Source of the DNA: Bilabrum cf. latius
Taxonomy: Eukaryota > Bigyra: Bicosoecida > Bigyra > Bicosoecida
Direction: 5' to 3'
Length of the DNA: 64,000 nucleotides
Assembly (NCBI GenBank): GCA_965178125.1
Contig: OZ237739.1
Location: 620,001-684,000 of the forward strand
Shown here: positions 1-13,000 of the stretch, in pieces
Position numbering within the stretch: position 1 is the stretch's first letter
How the letters are laid out: each line of letters begins with the position of its first letter
Notes under the pieces: model-generated
Told to the model about the DNA's origin: nothing
Database searches by the model: none
What the model saw: only the letters and a program-made list of their open reading frames with translations
Position numbers and translations under genes: made by a program

Positions 1-822
1 TCGCCTGAAATCCAAATCGCCCCGCCAAACATCTCTCTCTCTCCCCGTCCTCCTACTATCCACGTCGACCCGAAGACCGTGCCTCGCATCTTGCCTCGCA
101 TCGCGCTGATCGTAGTGCCATGGCTACCGGGAAGGTGGACCATACGGCCCCCAGGATTCGCCAACGTAACCCCCCTTGCGGCCCGCTTCGGACGACGCAG
201 AGGCGCCAAGTTGTGCAGGCGGGAGCGGTCGTCCGTGTCCCGCTTCTTGCACTGACCAGGCCTGACCGGTGGCAGAGCTTGAAGTAGAGGGCTGTACAGC
301 GGCTGTTTGCTGCTGGGCCTGCCCCGTGAGAAAGGCCATCGGCTGCTGGCGGCGAAGGGACGTGGCACCTGCGGGCACGCCAAGAAAGTCTGTGACGAGG
401 CGCGGTGGAGCGCGCGTGATCGCGCCTGCGCCGCCTCCTAGGACCCACGTGGCTGTAGAAAATGCAGACGCTTCCCTCGGTGGGGCACGCTGCGAGTCGG
501 AATGGTTCGCAGCTCGCTGCGTAACAGCAGACGTCGCAGATGACGCGACGGAAGGTGGCGACGAATCTCGCGATTCCGAAGCGACTGGTACCGACCCAAC
601 TGTTTCCGGTAGGTTTTGCTTCGATCTGGCAGTTGCACGATCACTTCTGGAGACGATTGAGGCTTGAGGATTTGGCACGACCACGGAGTCAACCTGCATA
701 TTCGTCGAATCATCTGATCCCGCCCGGTCCCGGTCACGGGACTACGTCTTTAACCTTTCCCGTGCAGCAGCACCCGAGCTCCCTGCTCCCAACTCGCCTT
801 GAGTTAATGCTGTGCCGGACAT
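1..822 (-). CDS. Ser/Ala/Arg-rich hypothetical protein, 5' part (3' end beyond left edge)
   Basis: Reading TAG as Gln, the minus strand is open from an ATG at 820-822 to the left edge (274 codons), with in-frame TAG at 742-744 and 124-126. An in-frame TGA at 868-870 lies upstream of this start. The N-terminus is Gly/Ala/Arg-rich, followed by a long Ser/Pro/Ala/Gln-rich stretch of the disordered kind that surrounds the repeat domains of the neighbouring genes. No domain is recognised in the visible part. It is transcribed away from the gene at 1255, so the two share a 432-bp upstream region. It could be the N-terminal part of another member of the GxPxYW family, but no copy of that domain is seen before the edge. 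The frame is well supported by its length; the function is unknown. Confidence 0.55.
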
Positions 823-1254
823 CGTCGACTGATGCACGCCTGCGGTATGGCGGGTGCCCAGAACACATCAAGTCAAGCCGCTGAATGCAAATGGATCCAT
901 TTCGAATTCGAGCACATGTTCGATCAATAACAAACCCAACTGCTCGCGCGAAACAATTACACTAGGAGCGGCCAGTGTAGGACTCCTATGGGAGTAGGAA
1001 CTGTCTCACGCTTCGCCGCTTGAGCTCCAAGCAGTCTGACGGCTGATTAAGTGAGTATTTAAAACAGTTAGGCGATAATCTGAGGGCGAGAGGGCCTCTA
1101 GGCGATAGATTTCGTATAAGGTGAGAGGAAGAAGTCATCAGATCCGATCGAATCATTGTGAGCATGAGGCATTATTTGCTGTCGCCCATGAAGAAATTTG
1201 ATTGACTCAGATACTAAGTATTGCAGCAGGCATCATTGCTTTACGCCAGCCGCT
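823..1254. other. Divergent intergenic region
   Basis: This 432-bp region lies between two genes pointing away from each other (minus gene starting at 822, plus gene starting at 1255) and presumably holds both promoters. It is more AT-rich than the flanking coding DNA. I see no RNA gene and no convincing promoter element. Confidence 0.5.
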
Positions 1255-2811
1255 ATGCCCAGGAAAAGTAGGTCTTCAATTGCTTCGGAAGATGAAAGCG
1301 ACAATGATTCTGGCGACAGTTTGAGTGACGTGATAGAAGATGTGGAAGATATTACCAGCGCAAGCCGGGGAGCCTTGCGGAAGGGTGGAGCCGACGGCGT
1401 TCAAATAGGCTCAATCCTGCAGAGAGAGCAAGCGTTAGCATCGCGAGAGGCCGGCCTAACACATCGCGAAAAGGCGCTGGCATCTCGTGAAGCCGCCCTG
1501 GCTCGCGCCCAGGCTGCCATGAAGCTGCGGGAGAAATCACTGCTTGAGCTATTGCAACAGAAGGACCTGGTTCTGTCACCTTCCAGAAAGCGTAAGCTGG
1601 TGGATGATGTTGAACTTGTCGACGGGACTGCCTTATTCGGTACGGATGATGAGGATAGCAGCTACGGTGCGGTGTCGTCGCCAAGTGCAGCCTCAGCAGC
1701 AGCCCGCGGTGGCAGCGGGAGAGGTCGAGGGCGAGGTCGAGGCCGAGGGCGAGGTCGCGGTAGGGGAAGAGGGCGTGGTGGAGCAATTGCACCCACCGCC
1801 AGCCTTGGTAGCAGCGAGGGTAGCCCGCAGCCAGCTGAAGCCAGCACCAAGCTGGGCAGCAGCCGGGGACGAGGGAGGGGCAGGGGCAGAGGCAGGGGTC
1901 GCGGGCGAGGAGTCGCATCTAGTGCGTCTAGCGGGTCCACGAAATCGGCAACACCCATGTCGCCCAGGGCCAAGAGCCCTGGCCAGGCCAAGGGTGGGCC
2001 GAGGTCGCCTGCGGCAGTCGCAGGCAGGAAACGAAGCCGGGGCACGAGCTCAGCCTCCGCATCAACGAAAGCAGTTGCGCAGTAGCAGTCGTTCCAAGAG
2101 GCATCGTCCCAGCCCAGCACTAGGCGTCGGAGGGGGGAGGCAGGCGCGATCGATGCCGCGGCCAAGTCAGCACCACCTCCTGCAGTCCTCACAGCCATTC
2201 AGGGCTATGTGCCCACCAAGTACTCCATGATGCTCCTCGAGCAGGTGCTCCGGGGCGAGCCCGTGTACTGGCTCTCCGACCACGACAACCGAGTAGTGGT
2301 TGAGGTGCCTCGCAAATCCACGAACAGTCTGGACCGGAAGAACAAGGCAGTTGCATGCAGGGAGGCCTCGGGAGACGGGTGGCTGGTGAGCACGTTTAGC
2401 CGCATGTACCAGCTGGGTAAGAACGAGGGCGACGGCATGGCCACCCGGGAACAAACGGACCAACTGAAAGAAATGTTCTGGAAGGGTCGCAAGGGCAAGA
2501 CCGACTTCGGCTCTATGCTGCAGCATTACTCCACAAGCGAGCCGAATGCACTCACTGCATCAGCGGCTGCGTCGGCCAGTAGCAGCAGCAGCTCGTCCTC
2601 TTCTGCGAAGAAGACGAAGTCTGCTTCTGTCGCCAAGGCTGCCAGGGCCGCCAAGGCCTCCAAGAGTCCATCTCGGGCCAAGTCGGGCAGGGCTACTAGT
2701 GCAGCAGATCATGAGACGGGGAGGGCGGGGCAGTTCTCTCCAGCAGCCGCCATGGAGGCGGCCGTGCAGGCGGTCAAAGAGGCAGCTGCAAGCACCCCGT
2801 TGAGCAGCTGA
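1255..2811 (+). CDS. GxPxYW-family protein, one repeat domain, with coiled coil and RG repeats
   Basis: This is a 518-residue protein starting at ATG 1255 and ending at TGA 2809-2811. One in-frame TAG at 2083-2085 lies between two CAG codons and separates what would otherwise look like two genes. Order: acidic Ser-rich start; coiled coil at about residues 56-103 built on repeated REKALASREA-like units; basic SRKRK cluster near 110-114 (possible nuclear signal); two Arg-Gly repeat tracts (about 152-173 and 203-219); and one copy of the family domain at about 325-412, showing GEPVYWL, then VVVEVP, then VACRE, then GWLVSTF and a C-terminal helix. The tail is Ser/Ala/Lys-rich. RG tracts often bind RNA, so a nuclear or RNA-linked role is possible, but that is inference. 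It ends 120 bp from the convergent gene at 2931. Confidence 0.75.
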
Positions 2812-2930
2812 ATCTGAGGGGCGGCATGATTGCTATCGCGAGTCATTTTCCTTGGTCAAGACTAGTCATTTCAACTTGCAAGTTGGTCACTTCAACATCC
2901 ATATTCAACTCACTGATTAGAATGCTGGCT

Positions 2931-5900
2931 TCAAAACTCCAGACTGGCTGAATCGGGCCGCGCACCTGATTCACTAGCACCCTCGGCAATCGAACCTAGG
3001 CAGGGCTCAAGAGCAGCACCAGGGTCAGAGGCGTTGCTGCTGCGTGCTGGTGAGCCGGCTCTAACATTAGTAGCTTCCCAGCATGCTGCTCCCAGTGATT
3101 GTAGCGCAGACTGCCCGCCTGCCATCTCAAACGCCGCAACGCTTCCCGGTGATGAAGAAGAGGCCGATGAAGATGATGATTGCAGTGGTGATACATTCCA
3201 GTACAGACCTCTCTCAGAGGCCTTGGAGCGGCCCAGATCTCGAGTCGCGGCCCCACCAGCGGTCGCTGTGCTGGTGGTACTCTGCTTTCCCACCACCGGA
3301 GTGGCAGCTCCATGCCCACCTGCTGCATGCGCAGCATCTTTCACTTCATCGCTAGCAAGGTCAGGGCTATCACTCGTGACAGCAGCCCTCATAGGTTCGG
3401 TATCCTTCACAAACATGCGCTCCAGGATCATCGCGGTGACCCGGCTGCCGCCACTCGCGCGGTTGGCCCACAGAAGATGCCGCATGCTTGTCACGAGGAC
3501 CAGCAACTTCTTTCCTTCTGGATTTGAATGATAGCACGCCAGCGGTTGGCCGAGCTGCGTGCGCGTCAACTCCTTAACCCTCCGTCGAGCCTTGCTCTGT
3601 TCAGAGACGTGCCAGAACACGGGGGTACCCTGTATCATCTGGTCAGCCACATGTATGCACCTCTACTGCAAGTCATGCGTCAGGTTGAATGCAGGGGGGC
3701 CGCTATCGAGGACTCGTGCTATCTCGAGTAAAGAGCGCCTTCTTTTCCTGCCGACAATCCAGTTGAATCCCCTTGTGCGGCCACGGCTGTCCACGCTTGC
3801 TGTGCGGCGGGCTGTGGTAGTCCTGGTCGATTGAACCCCCTTTGCTCCAACGACTGACGTTGGAGACCTGGGAATTTCGCTGCCTGGAAATTTCAGAGCG
3901 GCAGCAGGTCGACCTCCACCTTCGTTGCCAGAGAGGGCTGGTGGGCGACGCTGCTGTGTTTCGATTACGACGCTCTCGCATGACTCTCGAGGCCGCACGC
4001 TCGAACTGCAGTCATCTCCTGTAGCAAGCTTCTTCTCTGTGAAACAGATCGGGTCTGATACTTCCGTAGTTTGTCGGGTATACTTGAATCGAACGCTTCC
4101 AAACCTGGGACGGCTAGGGCTAAAGTAGTCGTGATAAGGCTCGTTGCTGGTAGCCCAGAAGCGCTTCTCTATGATGGCCCATGGAACAACTGACTCGCCC
4201 TTCAGCTCATTTATGTTGCGAAACATCTCAGTGAATGTACCGACGACCCACTCGTCAGATATTTCGCACCAGCATGCGATGGGACTGACCACCGCATCGT
4301 TCCACCAGTGCAGCGAGCGGGGTCGGACGGTGGCAACGTCTCCAGTATCGGGGTCCATTGCAACACAGGGTGCACCGTCCGCAATAAGTGCTGCAAGGAC
4401 ATCGGGCAGCTTTGAGCTTCCTTGGGATAGGGTCTCTCGCAGCCCACTGGTGGTGCCGGCAGTGCTGCTGCAGCCCACTGTCAGCACCTCCTTCCGCAGC
4501 CTGGACTACAAGGAGCCCGGCTGTCCAATATTGCTCGCTGGAGATACCAGCTGCACGACCCGCTTAAACGTAGGCAAGTCGATGCGTTCGTCCCCAAACG
4601 CGGCACAGATAGAGCCCACTGTGCTTACCAGCCAGTGCTGTCTCTGCTCACTCAAGCAAGCGAACCGAACGGGAGCTTCGCCTTCAGCAACTTTGGAAAA
4701 CCACGCAGCTTCCCCATTCCGCAAGCACACCAGCGGAGCACCATGCAGGATAGACTTCGCGGTTGCGGCGGAATTTATGTGTAGATCGTTCATGTCTGCA
4801 CAGACCATCGCATATGCCGTCAACGTTGGCTGCCCGTGCGGCAGGCCTGCAGTGACACTGCCTCTTGGTTCGATGGGATCTCTGTAGTAAATCTTACGAA
4901 TGCGATCAAGGCCACGTGAAACACATGAACTCATCAGCTGAAGGTTGGACAGCCGTTCAAGCTCAGGGAAGCTGCTGACGACCCAGCGGTGCGTGATCGG
5001 GCACCGGCAAGCGACCGGAGCCGACTCGGTCATCAGGGCACATGACTCATCGATCGAATTCGCAGGAACTTCAGCCCAGCTTCGGATGCTTGCGTGATAT
5101 TGCATCAGCTTGCAGCCTCGTCCGGCACGTGCCGCCGTTTCTACTGCTGCCAACACTGCGTTGCTGCTGGTGGTCCTTGCGGTGGCCGCCCACTGCCAGC
5201 TCGTGACCAGCCCTCTGATCTGTGTAAACTTGAGTGACACCGGCTCACCTTTGGGGGCTGAGTACAGCCGATGAATGTGCGTGGCAACGAGGAGGGTTCC
5301 TTCCGCAGACGTGATGTGCGTGCCGCTCTCGAAGATGGTCGACAGCGGACCGCGGACCCACTCGTGCTCGTCCTGGTCGGATGGAATGCGGCACGCCACC
5401 ACAAGGCCTGGCGGCAGTGGGAAGTCCAGCTGCCCGAACCGAACAACCTCTAAGCCTCCATCCGGCAGGCACGCAAAGCAGCGCTCCCCCCGCGCTATCG
5501 CTGCCCCCATCGAGAGGATGTCCTCTCGCGACTGCACGGCTCTTGCTTCGTCTGGAGGAGGGGGGAGTGCGCCGGGGCCGATGGGCTTGAGAGCAGACTC
5601 GAGCAGATTGAATGCAGCGGACGGAACGAACGCTTCGTCTGGCCACTCGGGCTTGCATTTCCCGTAGAGATCCACCACTGTGTTCCAGGCTTGGTGGCAG
5701 TCCGTCTTTGAAGCAGCCTCGCCCATGCTGGCAAACGAGGAGACGATCCACGCAGCGGTCTCGTGGGAAAAACAAGCAATTCGTCGAAGCAGCTTGGCGG
5801 GAGCTATGCCCCACTCGATGGAGAATTTTGGCACCATCTTCGCCACGGGCGGGCCTGCTTGGTCCCCCCCGCCAGCACCAGAGGCGGCCGCGGATGAGCC

Positions 5901-6684
5901 ACCGGCCGAGGCGTCCCGAGCAGGCTCCAGCCAATAGGCTGGGCGCCCTTGTGCAAGTAATGCCATGCATAGTTTCGCCCTTTCGCAAGATACTTCCGGG
6001 TGCTCTTCTGTAACCGAGGGCTAGGCACGCAGCAGTGCGCGGGTTGCTCGATCTTGCATGCCAGCTTGCTTGCTTCTTGCCTGCTTCCATGAACTTCCTG
6101 GCTGAACAGGGCTTTCTACAGTCGCATAAAAATCACTGCAATCGTCTCCACAGCCTGCTAAGGTGATTTTCCGGGGTTCGTCAACAGACGAGCTGCTCGG
6201 GGTGGACGCACCTGCGATGCGCAATACCAGGCAATCACGTGTTCAGATCACGTTTTTAACCCAGTCATCGAGTTTAAATCGGATGAAATATGCAGGGAAT
6301 GGTTTCATCAAAGGTAGAACTTGCTGTTCAAGTCGGCTCTGCCGGCCTGAAAATATTGGAGCAGCTGCTCGCCCTGAGCGACGGGTACTCATGGCGAATC
6401 CAGGTATCGCTACAGACGCAATGCTCACCGTTCGGTTGCTTCTCCTTGTATCGGAAAGTGGTTCTTTGCTGCTTACTCCCGGTTCCGGCTCGCGTCATGA
6501 CATCAGTCGAGCTGTTCCTGGCGCTCACGCTCTCGCTTCGATCCTGCTCATATTCCGAAAAATGAGCCGTAGGCGCGGGAAGCAGCGAAGTGATCTGTTG
6601 AATCGATGAATCATCTAATAGATTGTGGAGCTTTCGCTACGTTGAAGCTCGGGTAGTTGTTGTTGAGGCGCTTGAAGACTTCAT
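2931..6684 (-). CDS. GxPxYW-family protein with six tandem repeat domains
   Basis: The model is exon 1 6684-6429 and exon 2 6211-2931, 1,178 residues, ending at TGA 2931-2933. TAG is read as Gln at 6021-6023, 4506-4508 and 3663-3665, and also near the N-terminus. The N-terminal 170 residues are Ser/Thr/Arg-rich. Six copies of the family domain follow at about 172-268, 321-403, 445-529, 570-642, 688-775 and 940-1025. Each has a GxPxxW-like start and a W[LIV]V[SG][ST]F-like core: for example AQGRPAYWL with WIVSSF in copy 1, APVACRC with WVVSSF in copy 3, and GAPLVCL with WLVSTV in copy 4. Copy 6 is the most diverged. The intron is supported by matched phase (1/1), a GTGAGC donor and a TCGCAG acceptor. 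Without it the longest ATG start would be at 6059. This is the largest array of the domain in the window. Function unknown. Confidence 0.7.
6212..6428 (-). other. Intron (217 bp) of the six-domain gene
   Basis: On the minus strand it begins GTGAGC after a G that is the first base of a split codon, and ends GCATCGCAG. Splicing restores an open frame from ATG 6682-6684. Without it the frame meets a TGA at 6243-6245 upstream, and exon 1 meets a TGA at 6328-6330. Confidence 0.6.
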
Positions 6685-7009
6685 TTGCAGCCGTAGATCT
6701 GGAAAGTGTCAAATTATCGGGGTTAGCCCTCTATTTCCGTCGATTTTAGCGAGCTATCCGACTTGTGTATATTGTAACGCAAGAAATATGACAAGGGGTG
6801 ATTAAGCCGAGCAATGTTGTGCCAGCAGCCGCTCTGAACTGTGCGTCGTTGCGACCAATCCATTTGGATTGTGATGAAACGAAGTTGAAGAATGAAATTG
6901 CTCTCTTTACAATTCTTGCTTCTGCCGAGCATAGTAGAGCTAATCGAGGGCTTCTCTCTGTAGATCCCTGTAATAATATCGTGCAAATATTTCTTCGACA
7001 AGCAGACGC
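6685..7009. other. Divergent intergenic region
   Basis: This is a 325-bp AT-rich spacer between the six-domain gene (minus) and the FG-GAP giant gene (plus), presumably holding both promoters. No coding frame longer than random and no RNA gene is seen. Confidence 0.5.
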
Positions 7010-10000
7010 ATGCAAATAGTCGCATGTGTGGCGCTTGCGGCAATGCTAGCGGAAGTTTGTGGTAATGCTGTGTAGAGAGGAGTATCATCTAACCTTTTCC
7101 CCTAGTCTCGGAACAATGCTCAGTACTACCGAAAGTTGCAGCATGTGAGACGTGGAAGTGTGGTCATGAGTCGTTCAGGCTGAGTATCTCACGGCGTATT
7201 CGTGGCTTCAAGCCCAATCAGCCTCTGTTACACACGCCCAACACTTGATTCAATGTGATGTATCTATTTTTATACCGCAGACTTGTCCATTGCCCTTTGA
7301 GGTTGTTGGCGCCGCGAGGATAGCTAATTCTATCGCTGGCTTGCCTGGAAACGCTTTCCGTGCAGGAGATGCCGCCGGACGGACTGTTTCTGCAATCGGT
7401 GACATTAGTGGCGATGGCATCGGCGACATTGCAATCGGCGTCCCGTATTTTGACGGGCTCGAAGTCGACGAAGGAGCTGTATATCTTTTTCGGATGCATA
7501 GTAATGCCTCGCTGGACAGTTTTGATGTGATTAAAGAGAACCATTTCGGCTTCAATAGGTCACTCCAGGCTGGAGAATTGTTTGGAAGATCTCTTGGGGT
7601 CCTGGCGCAGTCGCAAGGCGAGCAGCCGGACCTCCCGCGTCTTCTCGTTTGCAGCCGAAGCTTCACCGACACGTCTGGGTCTGTCACCGGCTCGGTGTAC
7701 GTGCTCCGCCTGAATCGGACAGAAACTGGGCGAGTTTCTTCCTACATTCAATGGAGCCATGGACAAGGAGGCATGCCCTGGGGCGCTCTTGAAGACGGTG
7801 GCTACTTCGGGTCTGCAGTGGCCCAGATCGGTGACGTAAACTCGGATGGGCTGCAAGACGTGGCAGTAGGGGCGGAGAAGAACCTCGGGAACGACGGTGC
7901 GGTTTTCATTGCGCTACTAGCAGCCAATGATACTATCGTTGGCTTTCGGTGGGTCTCTAGGGCAGCCGGCGGCGGGCTGTCTGTGCCCTTCACCACGATC
8001 TCTAACCTCGGCAGTGCAATCTCAGGGGCGCCACGTTCGCCGTGTCTGGGCGGAACTTCCCCGTGCAGCCAGCTGATCGTTGGAGCAGAGGAATCTGGCA
8101 TCGGTGGGCACAACCGTGGTGCCATCGTGCTGGTCCAGCTGGGTCACACGGGCTCGATGCAGGACAGCTTCAGCGGCATCCAGGTGCTGAATTCGTCCGT
8201 GGTGGCGTCAGGCACAGGGGGTCTGCCTGGTGACATTCTCTCGAATGAGGACCGGTTTGGAGGCGCTGTTTCATTCGCAGGGGATTTGGATGGCGATGGC
8301 ACACAAGAGGTGCTTGTGGGCGCACACCTTGCCGCCGTTGACAGCCCCTTCGACGGCGTTGTTTTCATCCTTAGCGTGCACATGAACAACTTTACCGTAC
8401 ACTCCACGCGCCAGCTAGATCGTTCTGTCATCAACGCGTCGACGGGTGTTTCGTTTCCGCCTGGAATACGCTTCGGACGGTCGCTGGACATACTTGCGGT
8501 GCCGGCCCCAAGCGGAGGAGACCCTGCGTGCCAGGTCGTGGTTGTGGCCGGGACACCAAAGACAAACGACAACGGTGTCGACTCTGGTGGCCTAGTTCTT
8601 GTTTCAATCACTGCAGACCAAGGTACTGTGTACCCGTCGCCATCTCCCTCACAAAGCCCCAGCCCGAGTCCCTCCCCTGCCGCAGCCGGGCAGCCTGTCC
8701 GAATCGTCAAGCCGGGCACTGGAGCCACGGGGGACAACTCGCCCAATCTGGACTCTGATGACGGATATGGCAGAGATGTTGCTGGTCTGGGCGACGTGGA
8801 TATGGACGGGATCCCTGATATCGCGGTAGGGGCTGCAGATGACGACGATGGCGCTGAGAATCAGGGTGCAGTATACGTGCTGTTCATGAGAACGAACGGA
8901 ACTGTCAAAGGGTAGCAGAAGATAAGCGCTCTGGAGGGAGGTATTCGAATGGAGAATCAGAGCGATGCCAAATTTGGCATGGCGCTGTCTTCTTTTCGAT
9001 AGCCGCGTGGTGATGCACCTGACGAGCCTAGGCTGATTGTTGGCGCCAGCGAGATGCTGGACGGTGGAGTCAGCACGGGTAGATTCTGGGTTCTTCGGAT
9101 CTCACAAAGTGGCGCAGTTTCCAACCAAGTGCTCAGCGAGCCTGGTGTTTATGATCTTGAGCAGGATGATGGGTTTGGCATCGGGGTGTGTGGCGACCTC
9201 GGCGACATCGACGGTGACGGTCTGAAAGACATAGTTGTTGGAGCGAATGGTGTAAGCGATCGCGTGGACCGAGGAGGCGAAGTTTTCCTGGTTTTCTTGC
9301 GGGCAAACGACACTGCAAAGGGGCACACGAGCCTTCTTGAAGCCGCTGGGTGGGCTGACCACTCCGTCTTTCGGATCGGCGGTGGCTTGGCTGCTCTGCC
9401 AAGCAAACGAGCTGGGTCGGCTGCTCGTATTGCTTTTGGCTCAGGAAACATCAAGTCCATTTTCATCCACCATCTTACCGTGAACGGCGGCTTCTCGGAC
9501 CCTGCGTCTAGAGTTGGTGTGAGCTATGGGATTGCGCCGGAACGAGGAGCAGACGCTAATCGGTTTGGCCGGTCGATCGCAAATGGGGGTGATCTAGACG
9601 GGGACGGTGAGGAGGATCTCATTGTTGGCGCGCGGCGTGATAAAGTTAGCGTTCAATACGCAGGGGCGGTCTTTGTCCTCTTCTTGGAAGCAAATGCTAC
9701 CATGACAAGGATCAAGTAGTATTGCGTGATTGATGCGACACACCCACTGTTTGGTGTCCACGTTGACGTCAACAGCGAGTTTGGCTTTGTTGCGTCTGCG
9801 GGGGACTTGGATCAAGATGGAAGGAACGACTTGGTGGTAGGCGGCTCATTGGATGCGCCAAGAAACCATACTTCAACAGGTTCTATCTTGGTTGTCTTCA
9901 TGGGTGGCCCGGGAGCGAGCGCCTCACCAAGCCCAAGCCCGAGCCCGACGCCAAGCCCCACAGCGTCAATTACTCCATCTTCATCTCCCTCCAGCTCTCC

Positions 10001-13000
10001 AGCACTAGCCGGTACCATAACAAAGGCCCGTCATGTTGTTGTGAACGGGACGAGCAGCTCTGGGCTTAACATCGAGTCCGGTGATCATTTCGGATACAGC
10101 ATGCAGGCCCTTGGTGACCTGAACGGCGATGGGTGGCTTGACGTGGCAGTCGGGGCTCCGAACGATGACGATGGGGGCAGTAAGGTGGGTGCTATTTACG
10201 TCCTGTTCATGCAAGCGGGCGGCACGGTCGCGATGTCGCAGAAGATCAGCTCCAGCGAGGGTGGCCTTGCTAGACCCAACGATGCAAGTGGAAGCTCCTT
10301 TGGGATCTCTGTTGGGATCCTGCGGCAGCCTGCTGGAGCTCAAGGAAATTTAGTCCGTTTAATCGTCGGAGAATATCGCGGCAAGGTGAACGGTGATAGC
10401 GATTCAGGTCGTGTCTGGGTGCTTCGGCTGCACGGGAACGGCACTGTAGCACACCAAACCGACTTGAACAAGGATACGATTCCGAATCCGTCAGAATTGT
10501 TCCTTGCGGACAAAGACCAATTCGGTGAAGGGCTCACTGGGGATATAGGAGACATCGATGGCGACGGCTTGAACGACATGGCAGCAAGTGCGACATTGGC
10601 CGATTTCGGGAAATCTAATGGAGGGGTTCTGCTGTTGCTTTTCATGAACAGAAACGACACGGTCAAGGGCGTCATATCTTTGACTCAGGCTAGCGGTGGT
10701 GGTTTGGACGTGTTCGACTCGTTCGTCAACAGCATTGGTGAGTCATTGTGTGTACTGCCGCCCTCTCCAGGCAGGTCCGAGCCGCGTCTAGTAGTAGGTG
10801 CTCCTGATTCAAATGCAGCTGCAGTCATTCAGCTCACCGGAAATGGTAGTAGCTCGTATCCAGTAGCAATATGGAGCGGCAATCACGGTGGGTCGAATCC
10901 GATTGGGAGCTTTTGGTCAGGGGCCGATCGATTCGCTCGCTCTGTTGCTGCAATTGGCGACATGGACTCGGATGGGTTTTACGACCTTGCGGTGGGTGCA
11001 GAGCTAGACAGCTGGTCCTCATCTGATGGAGGTGCTGTGTATCTACTGTTCTTGCGCAGCAACGTCACAAACACTTGGGTCAACAGCTTCGAGCGCATCG
11101 CTACAGAGACGCAGAACTTGAACGAGCTTGTAGACGCAGGGGCAATGCTGTGTGCGAGCACTTTGCTCAGCGACTTGGACGGAGATGGTCGGAATGAGCT
11201 GATGATAGGGTCGCATGCAACGGATGCTGTCGGTTCCTATTCGGGTGCCGCCATAGTTGTCTTCTTGGGAGGAGGCGTGCCCAGTGCGACGCCGTCACCA
11301 TCTCCGGCGTACGCGTCTGCCACGCCGTCAGCAGCCCCTGAAGGAACAATCTTGTCAGCAACACGCGTCACTGCCGATGGATCAGACGCTTCTGGGCTGA
11401 TCGTTGAGGAGGATGACGGCTTTGGTGTTTCGATACAGGATCTGGGGGACTTGGACTCGGATGGAACTACCGACGTCGCAGTTGGTGCGTTTCGTGACAC
11501 AGAGGCTGGTGTGACTGGGGTAGGCTCCGTGTGGGTCATGCGGATGCGACCCAATGGAACAGTGAAAGCAGCTCAAAAAATCAGCCCTACGGAAGGAGGC
11601 CTTGTTCGACCAATCGGCGAGCTTGTTGCGTCTAGCTCCTTCGGTATATCCATCGGTTTGCTCAGGTAGCCCCACGGCGAAGAGGGTCAGCTCCCGCGTC
11701 TGCTGGTGGGTGAGCACCAGCAGACGGTCGAAGAGAGCGTATAGTCTGGTCGAGTGTGGGTGCTTCGACTTGCGCCAAATGGTACGGTCGCAGGGTAGGC
11801 AATCATCGACAGATCCACGACTCTGAACCCAGGCGACAGCGTACTGATGCAATAGGCAGATAGTCTCGGCGAGGGGCTCACCGGTGACCTGGGAGACTTG
11901 AACGGGGACTTGCTGAACGATATCGCTGTGGGAGCTCCGAACGCAGACTTTGGCACTGCGAATGGTGGCGCTGTCTTGATCCTGTTCATGGGCGGAGACG
12001 ATGCCGTCATTGCAGTGCTGGCCTTATCTCAGGCCACTGGACAGGGTCTTGACATAGCATCACCATTCGCAAGGAAGCTTGGTTAGTCCCTGTGCTCACT
12101 CCCTCCATCTATTGGGCATTCCGCACCGCGACTGGTAGTCAGTTCGCCCGACGACAAGTTTGTTGCGATCTTGTAGTTGAGGCAGTTCGGGCATGTTGAG
12201 CGAGTCGTAGCTAGCTTTGGACCGGCGCAAGGTGGCTCCAATCCGATTGGGGCGTTCTACAGCAACGCTGGATAGTTTGGTAGGTCTACTGCGCCACTCG
12301 GTGACATGAATGGTGACGGACACGATGATCTTGCGGTTGGTGCTCGATTGGATTCAAACGATAATGCAGATGGAGGAGCAGTGTACTTGCTCTACCTCGT
12401 AAGCAATTCAACGCGAACTTGGGTGATTGGATTTGATCGGATAGGCGGCAGTCACCCCATGATCGACCCTCTGATTGGTTCCAGCGATCGCTTGGGCAAC
12501 GTTGCCATGATAAATGATATCAACGGAGATTTTCGCAACGACTTGATGGTAGGCGCTCATTGGAATGACGAGTTTGCGAACAACGGGGGCGCTGTGCTTG
12601 TCCTGTTCATGGGAGGCGTCGCGCCTAGCACGAGTCCATCGCCGGCAGGCAGTCCAACCCCATCCATGTCGCCGTCAGTAACGAGTTCAATCAGTGCAAG
12701 CCCGAGCTCCAGCTTTAGCGCCAGCCCAAGCTCCAGCGCCAGCCCGAGCACCAGCGCCAGCCCGAGCTCCAGCTCCAGCTCCAGCACCAGCCCGAGCTCC
12801 AGCTCCAGCCCGAGCTTCAGCTCCAGCATCATCCCGAGCTCCAGCGCCAGCACCAGCACCAGCCCGAGCTCCAGCTCCAGCTCCAGCACCAGCCCGAGCA
12901 CCAGCGCCAGCCCGAGCACCAGCACCAGCCCGAGCACCAGCACCAGCCCGAGCTCCAGCACCAGCCCGAGCTCCAGCGCCAGCTCCAGCCCGAGCTCCAG

